Of a DNA stretch of 64,000 nucleotides, positions 1 through 7,796 are shown piece after piece. Source of the DNA: an uncultured Alistipes sp. Lineage in GTDB: Bacteria; Bacteroidota; Bacteroidia; Bacteroidales; Rikenellaceae. Within the stretch, counting starts at the first letter, position 1. The number at the start of each line of letters is the position of its first letter. The position numbers and the translations under genes were made by a program. The stretch lies in assembly GCA_910583985.1 (NCBI GenBank), contig CAJTYA010000001.1:124001-188000 (forward strand), in the 5' to 3' direction. The notes beneath the pieces were generated by a model. The model was given only the letters and a program-made list of their open reading frames with translations. It made no database searches and was not told the DNA's origin.

Positions 1-773
1 ACGCCCCATGCAAACGTCGGATATGCGTAGTCCAGCGGGATACCATACGTTATTGTTTTTTTGAGATACGACTCTACATTTCGGCTATCCAAAATAGAAT
101 TCACCGTTTCGGTATTTTTCAGACCTCCCGTATTATAAAGCATCAGTACGCCTCTATCGACAGGAGGATAAAGGGTCTCGTTCAGTTGATGCAATCGAAC
201 AGTGACACTCAATGCAATACCTTGTTTATGTAGTGAATCTCTGGCGGCCTGACACAGCTTGAAATAACTTTCTCGTGTCGTTCCTGTCCAATCGCAATCA
301 AGTTGAATTTCGTACACGTTTCGTATTTTATGGCGTTTTGTCATCGCTAAAACACGGGTGACAATTTTATCGGCATACTCTGCTTCTTGTCCTTTCATAT
401 CACGCATGGCATCGAGCGTAATGTATACGACAGGAATGGTTTCCATATCTTCAGACGGAATCTGGCTAAAAACAGTAGTCGCAATCGGAATCGGTGCAAG
501 TTGTTCTTCTAACCAATGGTTATCCAATGCCACATCGAAAAAACGTAAATAGAGTCGTTTAATATCGTGTTCTCGGATAAATGCCCATTCCGATTCCGTC
601 GGATTGAATGTTGTCTTCCAGTGATAAATGGAGTTGGCTTCACAACGAGATGTGATTGTCTTTATTGCGACGGAATCCGCCGAATCTATTGCAACGACAA
701 CCTGCACAGCGGCTTGTCGTCTGCCGCAACCGAATAATATCAATGCGGTCAATAAGTATATCAATTTTTTCAT
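1..773 (-). CDS. Hypothetical lipoprotein, 3' end beyond window
   Basis: The reading frame is open from ATG at 773 to the window edge (257 codons visible), so the C-terminus is missing. The N-terminus is a lipoprotein signal: basic start, hydrophobic run, then a lipobox LFGC around residue 18. The visible body has a segment VYEIQLDCDW followed by a stretch ending in SVTVRLHQL. This resembles the strands of a TIM-barrel-like, glycosidase-type periplasmic protein, but I cannot name a family. A hairpin repeat (811-862) sits just upstream. Function unknown; likely anchored in the outer or inner membrane facing the periplasm. Confidence 0.7.
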   Translation of the reverse strand, partial: MKKLIYLLTALILFGCGRRQAAVQVVVAIDSADSVAIKTITSRCEANSIYHWKTTFNPTESEWAFIREHDIKRLYLRFFDVALDNHWLEEQLAPIPIATTVFSQIPSEDMETIPVVYITLDAMRDMKGQEAEYADKIVTRVLAMTKRHKIRNVYEIQLDCDWTGTTRESYFKLCQAARDSLHKQGIALSVTVRLHQLNETLYPPVDRGVLMLYNTGGLKNTETVNSILDSRNVESYLKKTITYGIPLDYAYPTFAWG

Positions 774-810
774 CTGATAATATTGCATATTCCGTCTAAT
801 ATCGTTTTTA

Positions 811-862
811 GGACAAACTTGTTCAAAGGGGCTTTCCCTGATCTCCTTTGAAAAGTCTGTCC
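811..862. repeat. Dispersed hairpin repeat, copy A
   Basis: An imperfect inverted repeat starting GGACAAACTT and ending AAGTCTGTCC, with inner arms TTCAAAGG / CCTTTGAA around a short loop. It belongs to a family with copies at 3341-3393, 7046-7097, 7219-7271 and 9859-9910. It lies between the 3' end of the 873-1256 gene and the start of the lipoprotein gene ending at 773. There is no U-tract, so it is not a standard terminator. Confidence 0.85.
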
Positions 863-872
863 ACCGCTCTGA

Positions 873-1256
873 TTATTCTCTCAATACTTCCCAGAATCTT
901 TGGGGCAGATAAATATTCTCCACCTCTTTCGCTTGCTCGAACAGCGGCGCAATCTCACCGACCGTAAACCCTGCTATCCCGCAACCGATCTCGGTAACAA
1001 GGAAAGTCTTAGACGGATGCTGTTCGGCAAATTCGATAAACTCGTCCACATAGGGTTTGATCGTTTCTACTCCTCCCTGCATAGTCGGGATGGCATAGCT
1101 CTGTCCCTGCAATCCTACGCCTTGACCCCAGATTGCCCCGAATCTTTTATAGGCTAAATAGGCAGCGCCTCCTGCGTGTTGGCCTTCCAAATTACTCCCG
1201 AATACGAATATCTCATTCGGTTGGAGCGTAACGATACGATTAGATGCTATTCTCAT
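873..1256 (-). CDS. A1S_2505-family phage-type protein
   Basis: This 127-aa soluble protein starts at ATG 1256. It contains EIFVFGSNLEGQHAGGAA near the N-terminus and TEIGCGIAGF in the middle, both typical of the family NCBI calls A1S_2505 phage non-structural protein. That family shares a macro-domain-like glycine-rich pattern and occurs in phages and mobile islands; its biochemical role is unknown to me. It lies between hairpin repeats A and B in the accessory island, and its neighbours are lipoproteins with no obvious functional link. The full family length seems to be present. The family call comes from recalled motif similarity, not from a search. Confidence 0.75.
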   Translation of the reverse strand: MRIASNRIVTLQPNEIFVFGSNLEGQHAGGAAYLAYKRFGAIWGQGVGLQGQSYAIPTMQGGVETIKPYVDEFIEFAEQHPSKTFLVTEIGCGIAGFTVGEIAPLFEQAKEVENIYLPQRFWEVLRE

Positions 1257-1286
1257 AATGGCTCTGTTTTCTCAAAAGTACCGAAA

Positions 1287-1340
1287 GGGACAAGCATTAC
1301 AAAAGGGTCTGAGATTAACCCATTTTCCGATGTAGCTCTT
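1287..1340. repeat. Degenerate hairpin repeat, copy B
   Basis: A decayed member of the hairpin family. The left end GGGACAAGCATTACA and inner arms AAAAGGGT / ACCCATTTT are recognisable, but the right end has diverged from the expected GTCTGTCC. It lies between the start of the 873-1256 gene and the stop of the next lipoprotein gene. Confidence 0.5.
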
Positions 1341-1353
1341 TTTGCGGTATCTT

Positions 1354-1914
1354 TTACCACAATTGGTGCTCTGGATGTTCCTTGATTATAGAGAGAATGT
1401 CGCTTTTCGTCAATCCTGATTCTTCGTCTTCTTTGGGTGCTATCCCTAGTACTTGATAATCAACAACGACCTCCGTATCTTCATCCACATTACTATATAT
1501 CACGACATCGAAAATTTTATTTGGAGCCTCTAAAAAGATAATCGAGACAAACATGCCTCCAGAAATACATGGCTCTGCATTGAATATTACAAATCGCCCT
1601 TTCAGTACAGATTTATATGGCTCCAAATTTTTATCAACAATTTTCCCTTGGCAACAGGCATCAAGGTATTTACGCAACGCACGAAAATAGTCATTGTCGC
1701 GCCAGTCTTCCTCCGTCCAGTCGCCAAAACGAATATCATTTAATGATTTACTGTTGTCCTTTACTTGCTCAACTGTCTCTATGGTATCGTTTGGATCAAG
1801 ATAGATATAATAAGCAGGGTGTCTATTTTCCCCTGCGCTCCACGCTGGCTTTACTGGTTTATTTCCACACCCGAATAGAGCCATGACAACAAATAAAGGC
1901 AATAAGTTTTTCAT
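1354..1914 (-). CDS. Hypothetical lipoprotein
   Basis: The ATG at 1914 is chosen because it begins a clean lipoprotein signal peptide (MKNLLPLFVVMALFGCGNK). The longer frame upstream adds residues that would bury it. The mature part of about 170 residues has no domain I recognise. It is rich in acidic residues and contains a predicted beta-rich middle (FVSIIFLEAPNKIFDVVIYS). It sits in the island between a degenerate hairpin repeat and the NAGPA-like gene, all on the same strand but with spacers of about 100-130 nt, so co-transcription is uncertain. Function unknown. Confidence 0.7.
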   Translation of the reverse strand: MKNLLPLFVVMALFGCGNKPVKPAWSAGENRHPAYYIYLDPNDTIETVEQVKDNSKSLNDIRFGDWTEEDWRDNDYFRALRKYLDACCQGKIVDKNLEPYKSVLKGRFVIFNAEPCISGGMFVSIIFLEAPNKIFDVVIYSNVDEDTEVVVDYQVLGIAPKEDEESGLTKSDILSIIKEHPEHQLW

Positions 1915-2045
1915 TGCATTCAACAGATTAGCAATTAGTGATTTGTTTATATCAAAGATCACTATAAAAAATCGCACAACATCGGGATTTACCCTTTGCT
2001 GTACGAAATCGAATCTGGAATGTATGAAATGAAAAAAGCTCCCGA

Positions 2046-2918
2046 TTACTTACTTCGCCAAACGATATAACTGGTATTCGGCGGTGTATTGCGCGGATTT
2101 TCCACTCCGAACTCCACTCGGTTTCCCGACGGGTCTATGCACCAGCCGTAAGCCGTGCTGCCGACCAGATAAATCGCTTGGCTGATTCCTATATCCACCA
2201 AAGCCTGCGTAAAGTCATGAAACGACTCCGTACTGCGGCTCTCGATCATCACCACCTGACCCTGTCTTATTCCAATTGCCCTGCGGATCGCCTTGTTCTT
2301 CGGATTGTTCTCGATCAATTGACCGTTCTGCACCAGCGGATATTGTCTGAAAAAGTAACCGCCTCGGTCGATCGCTTTTTGTAACAGCGGCGTATCTTCA
2401 TCCACTCCGATCGTAATCACGTCGTCTATAACGGCGCAGAAACCTGCTTTGGCCTTGCCGTAGGAAAGTTTTTCGCCTTTCAGAACGAAATCGCCCAAAA
2501 TCTTTTTATTGTCCCGCCTGATGTCTGCCGCCTGTGCGACGAACACGATGGTCGAATCCTCCTTGTCGGGCATGCCCAATTCGAGCGTCATACGGGCGTG
2601 GTGGGGAACGTAGACGAACATCGGTACGTCGTTGACCGTCTCTTCCAATATCTCGATATAACCTTTGTCCTCCGACTTATCCGACAAAGAATCGGTCTGC
2701 TGGGATTTCACGACGACGGACGGAATATCTTCCTCCTCGAAATAGGACTGCGGCTCGCTGTCCTGCGGAGTAGGGAACAGCAAAAGCAATACGCACACTC
2801 CCACAACGGCACAAAGGACCGCAATCGGCCATTTCCGCCGAGGCGGTTTGGACGGAGCGGGACAATCGCCGCCGATGACCCGAATTTCGTCTTCCCTAAT
2901 ATCCTTATGCTCTTTCAT
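2046..2918 (-). CDS. Membrane-anchored NAGPA-like (phosphodiester glycosidase family) protein
   Basis: The ATG at 2918 overlaps the stop of the upstream LytTR gene as ATGA, which decides the start and suggests translational coupling. The protein (290 aa) has a proline- and arginine-rich cytoplasmic N-terminus, one membrane segment at about residues 30-48 (PIAVLCAVVGVCVLLLLF), an acidic linker, then a C-terminal domain. That domain carries NPKNKAIRRAIGI, a FHDFTQALVDIGISQAIYLVGS stretch and a final TSYIVWR, which match the layout of the NAGPA/phosphodiester glycosidase family (exopolysaccharide-related). The usual GGYF motif is present as RGGYFFRQ. The catalytic residues are not verified. It could act on a surface glycan under control of the coupled LytTR protein; that is inference. 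Confidence 0.6.
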   Translation of the reverse strand: MKEHKDIREDEIRVIGGDCPAPSKPPRRKWPIAVLCAVVGVCVLLLLFPTPQDSEPQSYFEEEDIPSVVVKSQQTDSLSDKSEDKGYIEILEETVNDVPMFVYVPHHARMTLELGMPDKEDSTIVFVAQAADIRRDNKKILGDFVLKGEKLSYGKAKAGFCAVIDDVITIGVDEDTPLLQKAIDRGGYFFRQYPLVQNGQLIENNPKNKAIRRAIGIRQGQVVMIESRSTESFHDFTQALVDIGISQAIYLVGSTAYGWCIDPSGNRVEFGVENPRNTPPNTSYIVWRSK

Positions 2919-3289
2919 AAATTTCTCTCTATTTTTTCCCGTTCCAACAACTCCTTCAACTGCTTCAGCGCTTCTTTGGAGGCCGAGACGGTCAGCTTGG
3001 AATTGTTGTTGTCCGACAGAATCAGTTGCTGTTTGCTGACGTTGATATAGTAGATATAATTGCGGTTTACGATCAGGCATTTCCCGATACGGATAAACGC
3101 ATTGCCATCCGAGCCTAACTGATCCGCTATCAGCCTCTCGACTTGTCCCAACTGGAAAGTTATCAACCGTGCATCTCCATCCGACTGGATCAGCGTAGAA
3201 TAGTTCCCGTCGGACGAGATATAGACCACCTTGTCCTGTGCGATACGCACAAGATCGTTGCTGGTCGATATGATGATATACTTTCTCAT
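2915..3289 (-). CDS. LytTR DNA-binding domain protein
   Basis: A 124-aa protein made of little more than one LytTR domain. It starts at ATG 3289 (MRKYIIIST); a longer in-frame upstream start adds a basic stretch unlike the family. Family features are the strand VYISSDGNYSTLI, the segment FIRIGKCLIVNRNYI, and the C-terminal LKQLKELLE helix. There is no receiver domain, so it is not a classic response regulator and must sense input another way. It overlaps the downstream membrane protein by 4 nt (ATGA). LytTR proteins bind paired direct repeats upstream of targets; I found no clear pair here. Confidence 0.85.
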   Translation of the reverse strand: MRKYIIISTSNDLVRIAQDKVVYISSDGNYSTLIQSDGDARLITFQLGQVERLIADQLGSDGNAFIRIGKCLIVNRNYIYYINVSKQQLILSDNNNSKLTVSASKEALKQLKELLEREKIERNL

Positions 3290-3340
3290 CGCTCTTGATT
3301 GTATGTTCGTTCGTAAACGACAGATGCGTCTTAAGAGGTG

Positions 3341-3393
3341 GGACAAACTTTAGCGAAGGGCTTATTTAGAGACCCTTCGTTAAAGTCTGTCCC
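3341..3393. repeat. Dispersed hairpin repeat, copy C
   Basis: One of the best-preserved copies. It begins GGGACAAACTTTA and ends TAAAGTCTGTCCC, with inner arms CGAAGGG / CCCTTCG around a 12-nt AT-rich loop. It lies between the membrane protein gene (stop at 3437) and the LytTR start at 3289. One A-C mismatch is conserved at the sixth pair, so terminal sequence appears to be conserved as well as pairing. Confidence 0.9.
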
Positions 3394-3436
3394 TTAATTA
3401 ATAGAAGTCTGATCTAAGAGTCGTCATTTGCATATG

Positions 3437-4042
3437 TCAAAGCCCATATTGCTCAAATTCGCTGTTCATCGAGTTTATGGCATCATTAACCCAGCTTTCC
3501 GTTGGCCACCATGAGAGCCAATCATTGACAAAGGTGGGTAGGATTAATATAAAGCAAAACCATAAAGCAATCTGGGCTCCTACAAACAGCCATTTGAAAA
3601 TACGGGTATCTGTTTCTGTTTGATTCTGCAAGACATCCTTATAATTCCATTGGTTTTTTGAAAAAAATGTAATAACTGCCGTATAGAGCATTAACGCTGC
3701 AAAGAATATGTAATCCAGAATATGGATATTGATGAATTCGTGATTGTTACGTGCTATGGCGATCAGAATTTTCACCCCTCCAAGTCTAAGAAGCAACAAT
3801 AGAATTGGAATAGAACCCACGCACCATTTCCATTTAATTCCTCCCTGCTTGCGACTCATCGAAAAACAATAGACTGCTACGGAAAGGGTCAGAATTACAC
3901 CGCAAACTCCGATGTTAAAATAATAGAATGTTCGGCTATAAACGTCCCTAAACGCAGGAGACCAAGAATTTAACAATATCAAAAATAGCACGACAGAGGT
4001 CAATGTGCGATATAAACGTCTAAATAGTTCTTGAGCTTTCAT
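3437..4042 (-). CDS. Hypothetical multi-pass membrane protein
   Basis: A 201-aa protein starting at ATG 4042. At least five hydrophobic segments are visible: about residues 14-28, 42-60, 75-92, 108-124 and 150-170. The C-terminus is soluble (SWWPTESWVNDAINSMNSEF). I recognise no domain. The gene is visibly AT-rich compared with the core genome and belongs to a run of small exported or membrane proteins on the same strand (3437-6009). Only 3 nt separate it from the upstream small gene, so the two are probably co-transcribed. Confidence 0.65.
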   Translation of the reverse strand: MKAQELFRRLYRTLTSVVLFLILLNSWSPAFRDVYSRTFYYFNIGVCGVILTLSVAVYCFSMSRKQGGIKWKWCVGSIPILLLLLRLGGVKILIAIARNNHEFINIHILDYIFFAALMLYTAVITFFSKNQWNYKDVLQNQTETDTRIFKWLFVGAQIALWFCFILILPTFVNDWLSWWPTESWVNDAINSMNSEFEQYGL

Positions 4043-4045
4043 AAA

Positions 4046-4225
4046 TCAGTTTTTAGATTTTCTATTTTCAATCAAACATATAAGAGCTATGATTACAATG
4101 ATTATTACACCGAATAATCCACCCCCACCTTCTACATCATGATCCCATCTTCCACGAGGCTCACCATGAGCCATTAATGGTAGTAAGCTTAGAAAAAAAT
4201 AGAATGAATATGAGTGCAATTTCAT
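4046..4225 (-). CDS. Small exported single-span membrane peptide
   Basis: A peptide of about 59 residues from ATG 4225 (MKLHSYSFYFFLSLLPLMAHG), which reads as a signal peptide with an AHG cleavage-like end. A glycine-rich hydrophobic span (GGGGLFGVIIIVIIALICLIE) follows, then a short basic tail. An in-frame ATG at 4249 is also possible but adds a non-signal stretch. It overlaps or closely abuts both neighbours in the AT-rich run. Function unknown; the signal plus Gly-rich membrane span is the only evidence that it is real. Confidence 0.5.
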   Translation of the reverse strand: MKLHSYSFYFFLSLLPLMAHGEPRGRWDHDVEGGGGLFGVIIIVIIALICLIENRKSKN

Positions 4226-4235
4226 TACGCAGATT

Positions 4236-4649
4236 TTAATACGGGTCAAATCTTTGTAAACTAGATATAGCCAACGCTATGTTATGGATCTTCGAATTAA
4301 AAATAGCATCAAACCACATCCCGATCTTTGATCTATCACGATTTAACCTACGTTCTTGACGAGCATTTAATCCTGCAAACTTGACATTAGGACTAAGCTC
4401 ATGAATTAGAGAATTATATATCACAGTTTCTCCATTCATTAAAGCATTTTTAATTCCTGTTAGATAAAATCGTTGTGTAGCATTTAAAGAATTTGCGTGG
4501 TTGTAGAATTGTCTGAAAAATTTATCATTAGCAATATAAGATTTACCATCTATAATCAATACTCCATATTGGATTTTTTCTCCAAAAGATTGAGCATTAG
4601 AGGCAATCCCTACAAACGCAAACATTATAATCATTACTAATCTTTTCAT
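4236..4649 (-). CDS. Hypothetical secreted protein
   Basis: A 137-aa protein from ATG 4649 with a typical signal peptide (MKRLVMIIMFAFVGIASNAQ). The mature part of about 117 residues is helical in character with many Asn, Arg and Lys, and contains NARQERRLNRDRSK. No known domain is recognised. It is AT-rich like its neighbours, lies 12 nt downstream of the tandem-repeat secreted protein, and slightly overlaps the longer version of the next small gene. Probably a periplasmic member of the same operon; function unknown. Confidence 0.6.
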   Translation of the reverse strand: MKRLVMIIMFAFVGIASNAQSFGEKIQYGVLIIDGKSYIANDKFFRQFYNHANSLNATQRFYLTGIKNALMNGETVIYNSLIHELSPNVKFAGLNARQERRLNRDRSKIGMWFDAIFNSKIHNIALAISSLQRFDPY

Positions 4650-4661
4650 TGTAGCATGTAT

Positions 4662-5462
4662 TCATAAATCAAAATATATCCAATAGCCCATTACAAAAGC
4701 TTTATACATAAAGCTTTCTTCTAAATCATTTTGTGCAAACATAGAATTACATTGTTCTACATTACAATTCCCATGAACATCTTTCCATTGCCCCCCTAAT
4801 CCAGAATTTTCATAATATGAGATTACTTGAGACGAATTTCCATTCACAGATACCCTTATTGGAACTTTATAATATTCTCCTGACTGGCTCCTATAATAAG
4901 CTGTTGTACTATTTATCTGTACTTCCTGTTGCTGAGATTGCCGATATTGCTCAGGAGATTGATATACAATTTTGGGAGGAGTGGACGGATATATATCTGT
5001 ATCGGCGTCGAAATAAAACCATTTACCCGCAACCATCGCTTTATACATGAATTGCTTTTCCAATTCATTTTGCGATAGCATTGAATTGCATTTTTGTAAA
5101 TCCCCCCCATAAGCAACATCTTTCCATTGACCTCCATATCCAATATCTTCATAATAAGATATAACCTTTGCGTTGCTACTTCCAAGCGCAATTCTGATAG
5201 GGACTTTATAACAATCCCCTGTTTGTGTCAAAAAGTAAGCTGTTGTACGAACTATTTTTTCTTGTATTTGAGATTGATTCTGTACTTGAGGAACACTATA
5301 ATTGATACCTGTACTGGGACGACTTCGTGGTTGCGGTGACGCTCTCGGAGTTTCCAATAACAAAGGTGGATTTTCTTGAGGGATAAACGGAGTATAGACG
5401 ATTTGAGCATGGCTATTTAAACCGTAGAAAATAAACAATAAACTCAACAATGTTGTTCTCAT
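4662..5462 (-). CDS. Secreted protein with two tandem ~80-residue repeats
   Basis: A 266-aa protein from ATG 5462 with a signal peptide ending SHAQ at about residue 20, then a Pro/Ser/Gln-rich linker. Two homologous modules follow, at about residues 70-155 and 185-266. Each has a TTAY start, YKVPIR, a VISYYE stretch, GGQWKDV, QKCNSM/EQCNSM, FMYKA, and a closing WFYFD or WIYFD. The paired Cys and aromatic residues suggest a small beta-rich fold that was duplicated. I cannot name the family. It is AT-rich and leads the run of secreted proteins ending at 3437. A role at the cell surface or in the periplasm is inference. Confidence 0.7.
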   Translation of the reverse strand: MRTTLLSLLFIFYGLNSHAQIVYTPFIPQENPPLLLETPRASPQPRSRPSTGINYSVPQVQNQSQIQEKIVRTTAYFLTQTGDCYKVPIRIALGSSNAKVISYYEDIGYGGQWKDVAYGGDLQKCNSMLSQNELEKQFMYKAMVAGKWFYFDADTDIYPSTPPKIVYQSPEQYRQSQQQEVQINSTTAYYRSQSGEYYKVPIRVSVNGNSSQVISYYENSGLGGQWKDVHGNCNVEQCNSMFAQNDLEESFMYKAFVMGYWIYFDL

Positions 5463-5610
5463 ATTTTTGTGCCTTCTTTAATAGCAAAAATTGGAATTGA
5501 TCCTACGAATCAAATTTCTTAAATCTATTTCAGATTTAAAACGCAATCCGTTCTAATTGTATGAAAGAGTGTGTTTAATGTACGAAATAACCCTTTGTCA
5601 CATGCTTCAC

Positions 5611-6009
5611 CTATTGAGCTACAGGGTGAAAAAAATCAACAATAAAATCCTCTCCCTGTTTTTTTACAGTGATTGTTATGTAAATAAGAGTACCTCTCGA
5701 ACTTAAGTCACTTGTTGTAATATCGAATGTATAAGAAAGCGTTGTAAAATTGCCATAATTTATATTCTTGTAAGACTGTATGGTATATCCTTTATCTTCG
5801 GTAAATTGACGAGCTTTTGCTTCTGCTTGTTTATAATATGTTTTCCACCTTTCATATTGTTTTTTACGTTGTTCCTCTAATTTTTGCTTTTTAGCTATTT
5901 GCTCCTTTTGTTGAGTTTCTTTCTTTTCATTACCCCAAGGCCACCATTGGGCATTAATAACATTAAAGTTGATAAACACGATTGTTACGATTAGTAGCAA
6001 TTTTTTCAT
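5611..6009 (-). CDS. Hypothetical secreted protein with coiled-coil segment
   Basis: A 132-aa protein from ATG 6009 (MKKLLLIVTIVFINF). This start is preferred over the upstream in-frame ATG because it begins a clean signal peptide ending at VINAQ. A Lys/Gln/Glu-rich segment (about residues 30-70) looks like a charged helix or coiled coil. The C-terminal half is beta-rich (SYTFDITTSDL, LIYITITVKK) and ends in DFFHPVAQ. No family recognised. AT-rich; separated from the next gene by about 150 nt, so it may form its own transcript. Confidence 0.6.
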   Translation of the reverse strand: MKKLLLIVTIVFINFNVINAQWWPWGNEKKETQQKEQIAKKQKLEEQRKKQYERWKTYYKQAEAKARQFTEDKGYTIQSYKNINYGNFTTLSYTFDITTSDLSSRGTLIYITITVKKQGEDFIVDFFHPVAQ

Positions 6010-6063
6010 GGTGTTTTTAATTTTCGCCATTCAACTCCTATACGGCGGATAAAACAAAAAAGA

Positions 6064-6335
6064 AAGTGTGGAGTTGTTCGTTTATTTAGTGGAAGGTTCT
6101 GACAAAACCCGAAACGAATAAACGGAAACAATACCCCACACTTGTCGTATATATCAGAACGATATATAACCATACAAGCAATGAGTGTTGTCGTTATCCC
6201 CGTTTCTTGAAAACTGTCAGATTTTCCACTAAGGATAAAAGCGAAACACTTTCATCAAAATATGTCCGTTGGTTGCCCAACGACACAAAGATATAAAATG
6301 TTCGGCACAAACAACACTCTGTGGGGTATTGTGAA
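6064..6335. repeat. Nested inverted-repeat element, no gene
   Basis: This region holds several interlocking inverted repeats. The arm near 6065-6087 (AAGTGTGG...CGTTTATT) pairs with 6117-6143 (AATAAACG...CCCCACACTT). TAGTGGAAGGTTCTGACA at about 6087-6104 pairs imperfectly with a segment near 6214-6231. The 13-mer ACAATACCCCACA (6128-6140) is inverted exactly at 6320-6332. No ORF with coding character exists from 6010 to 6719. It may be a decayed insertion-element end, a MITE or a structured RNA; I cannot decide. Confidence 0.6.
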
Positions 6336-6719
6336 TCACAAAGTTGCAATATTCTTTTCGGAAAAACGATATTGACTCCCAATTATGTTATTTCCATATT
6401 CGGGCATTACGGCTTATATGAATCCTTCCGTAGCATATAAATATGGGCCGTACGCCGATCAGGAAGCTGTTTTGGGGTATGACGCTTTTATCGAAATTCT
6501 TATTTTATACCCCCCCGATAAAAATTAGGTCATACGGATAATTTACCCAAAAGCTACCCTAATAGCTACCCAAGAACATATCACCATTGTATGGATGTCG
6601 AGAATCCGTCTTAGGGAATACGTGCGTCTTTATATGCCATATAAAGAAAAACAGAACATATAAAATCAGAAATTTGTTTACATATATGGAAACCATATCT
6701 TTGTCGAACAGGCATAGCT

Positions 6720-7031
6720 ATGGCACAAAAAAGGATATATACACATAATGAGGTTATCGACACTTTAGTCGGCGTTAAAGGTACTGCACAACGAGAAGCG
6801 TACGATCTTTCCATCGAACTGTTTTTGGTCGGACAAACGATTCGGGAAATTCGGGAAAAACGCAACCTGACCCAAGAAGATTTGGGCAACCTGATCGGAG
6901 TCAAAAAAGCGCAGATTTCCCGTATAGAAAACGGAAAGAATCTGACAATCGCCACGATTCTCAAAGTATTCAAAGCGCTCGATGTAGATGCCAAACTGCA
7001 TATATCGGATCACTCATTGGCGTTGAGTTGA
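6720..7031 (+). CDS. XRE-family HTH regulator (antitoxin-like)
   Basis: A 103-aa protein with a Cro/C1-type helix-turn-helix over about residues 38-93: REIREKRNLTQEDLGNLIGVKKAQISRIENGKNLTIATI, with the usual TQEDLG and QISRIENG signatures. The ~37-residue N-terminal part and the short C-terminus resemble HigA-like or MqsA-like antitoxins. No toxin-like gene is found directly upstream or downstream, so it is a lone regulator here, or its partner has been lost. Two hairpin repeats follow it (7046-7097, 7219-7271). It is the only plus-strand gene in the left 12 kb. Confidence 0.85.
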   Translation: MAQKRIYTHNEVIDTLVGVKGTAQREAYDLSIELFLVGQTIREIREKRNLTQEDLGNLIGVKKAQISRIENGKNLTIATILKVFKALDVDAKLHISDHSLALS

Positions 7032-7045
7032 CAGCCTTCGGATAA

Positions 7046-7097
7046 GGACAAACTTTTGTAAAGGGGGATTATTCGAGTCCCCTTACAAAGTCTGTCC
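7046..7097. repeat. Dispersed hairpin repeat, copy D
   Basis: Begins GGACAAACTTTTGTAA and ends TTACAAAGTCTGTCC, with inner G5/C4 arms and a 10-12 nt loop. It sits 14 nt after the XRE gene stop. Confidence 0.9.
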
Positions 7098-7218
7098 GTT
7101 TGCATGTAAACGTCGCTTTTCTCTCTTATATGGATCGTCCTTTCCGATTTACAGGGTAGAGAAACCCGTAATCCGTTCTTGATTTCCGTAAATCCGATTT
7201 TCTGATTTCGGGTCGATC

Positions 7219-7271
7219 GGGACAAAGATTTCAAAAGGGTCTATATTAAGACCCCCTGTCAAACTCTGTCC
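7219..7271. repeat. Dispersed hairpin repeat, copy E
   Basis: Begins GGGACAAAGATTTCAAAAG and ends GTCAAACTCTGTCC, with inner GGGTCT / AGACCC arms. It lies 120 nt from copy D in the same orientation and 16 nt beyond the stop of the P-loop gene. Confidence 0.85.
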
Positions 7272-7287
7272 TCTGACTATTCATATC

Positions 7288-7731
7288 CTATATAATTCCA
7301 AAATGTTTCATCAAATCTCGTAGATGAATTGCACAAATCTTATTTGAGTTTGAGTGTTTTTGTGGGTTTGATTCTGGCGTTTTTAAAACAACAGTAGTTA
7401 AATTATCAAATTTCATAGCATCTTCAAATGGTTTATACACTCTATTTCTCATGAAACCCATATTACATGCACATATAATTGCGTCACAACCAGCATATTT
7501 CAGACAACATTGATTTAATAAACATGGATAATCGCCCCAAGTCGAGATAACAATTTTCTTATTTGTATTGACGCAACTCATTAAGTATTCATAATCATGT
7601 TGAGATGAATTTCCCACAGAAATTTTAGATTGCTCCGTAGCCGTATTTGTTGACAACAGTATATCATGCAACAAATTCAGGCTGGTTGTTTTGCCACAAT
7701 GGCTTTCTCCAGATAAAATAATAAGTCTCAT
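7288..7731 (-). CDS. P-loop NTPase-like protein
   Basis: A 147-aa protein from ATG 7731. A Walker A motif GESHCGKT lies at residues 8-15 directly after the first beta strand (LIILS). A weak Walker B-like strand (KKIVISTWGDYP) is near residue 60. The short length suggests a single-domain kinase-like or nucleotide-binding protein rather than a full AAA protein. I recognise no family. A -7 promoter box TATCTTTG on the minus strand at 7775-7782 lies about 44 nt upstream, so it is probably transcribed alone. A hairpin repeat lies at its 3' end. Confidence 0.6.
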   Translation of the reverse strand: MRLIILSGESHCGKTTSLNLLHDILLSTNTATEQSKISVGNSSQHDYEYLMSCVNTNKKIVISTWGDYPCLLNQCCLKYAGCDAIICACNMGFMRNRVYKPFEDAMKFDNLTTVVLKTPESNPQKHSNSNKICAIHLRDLMKHFGII

Positions 7732-7774
7732 TATTAATGAATTTTACAAAACAAATAGCTTCATTTTTTAAAAA

Positions 7775-7782
7775 CAAAGATA
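7775..7782 (-). promoter_or_regulatory. Putative -7 promoter box
   Basis: On the minus strand this reads TATCTTTG, matching the Bacteroidetes TAnnTTTG motif, about 44 nt before the P-loop gene start. A clear -33 element at the usual spacing is not visible. Confidence 0.5.
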
Positions 7783-7796
7783 CACGATTAGACATT

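Noticed and set aside
6194..6382. 62-codon minus-strand ORF
   Set aside because: It lies inside the inverted-repeat element and lacks coding character.
6720..7031. Complete toxin-antitoxin pair with the XRE protein as antitoxin
   Set aside because: No toxin-like gene lies within the adjacent 250 nt on either side.
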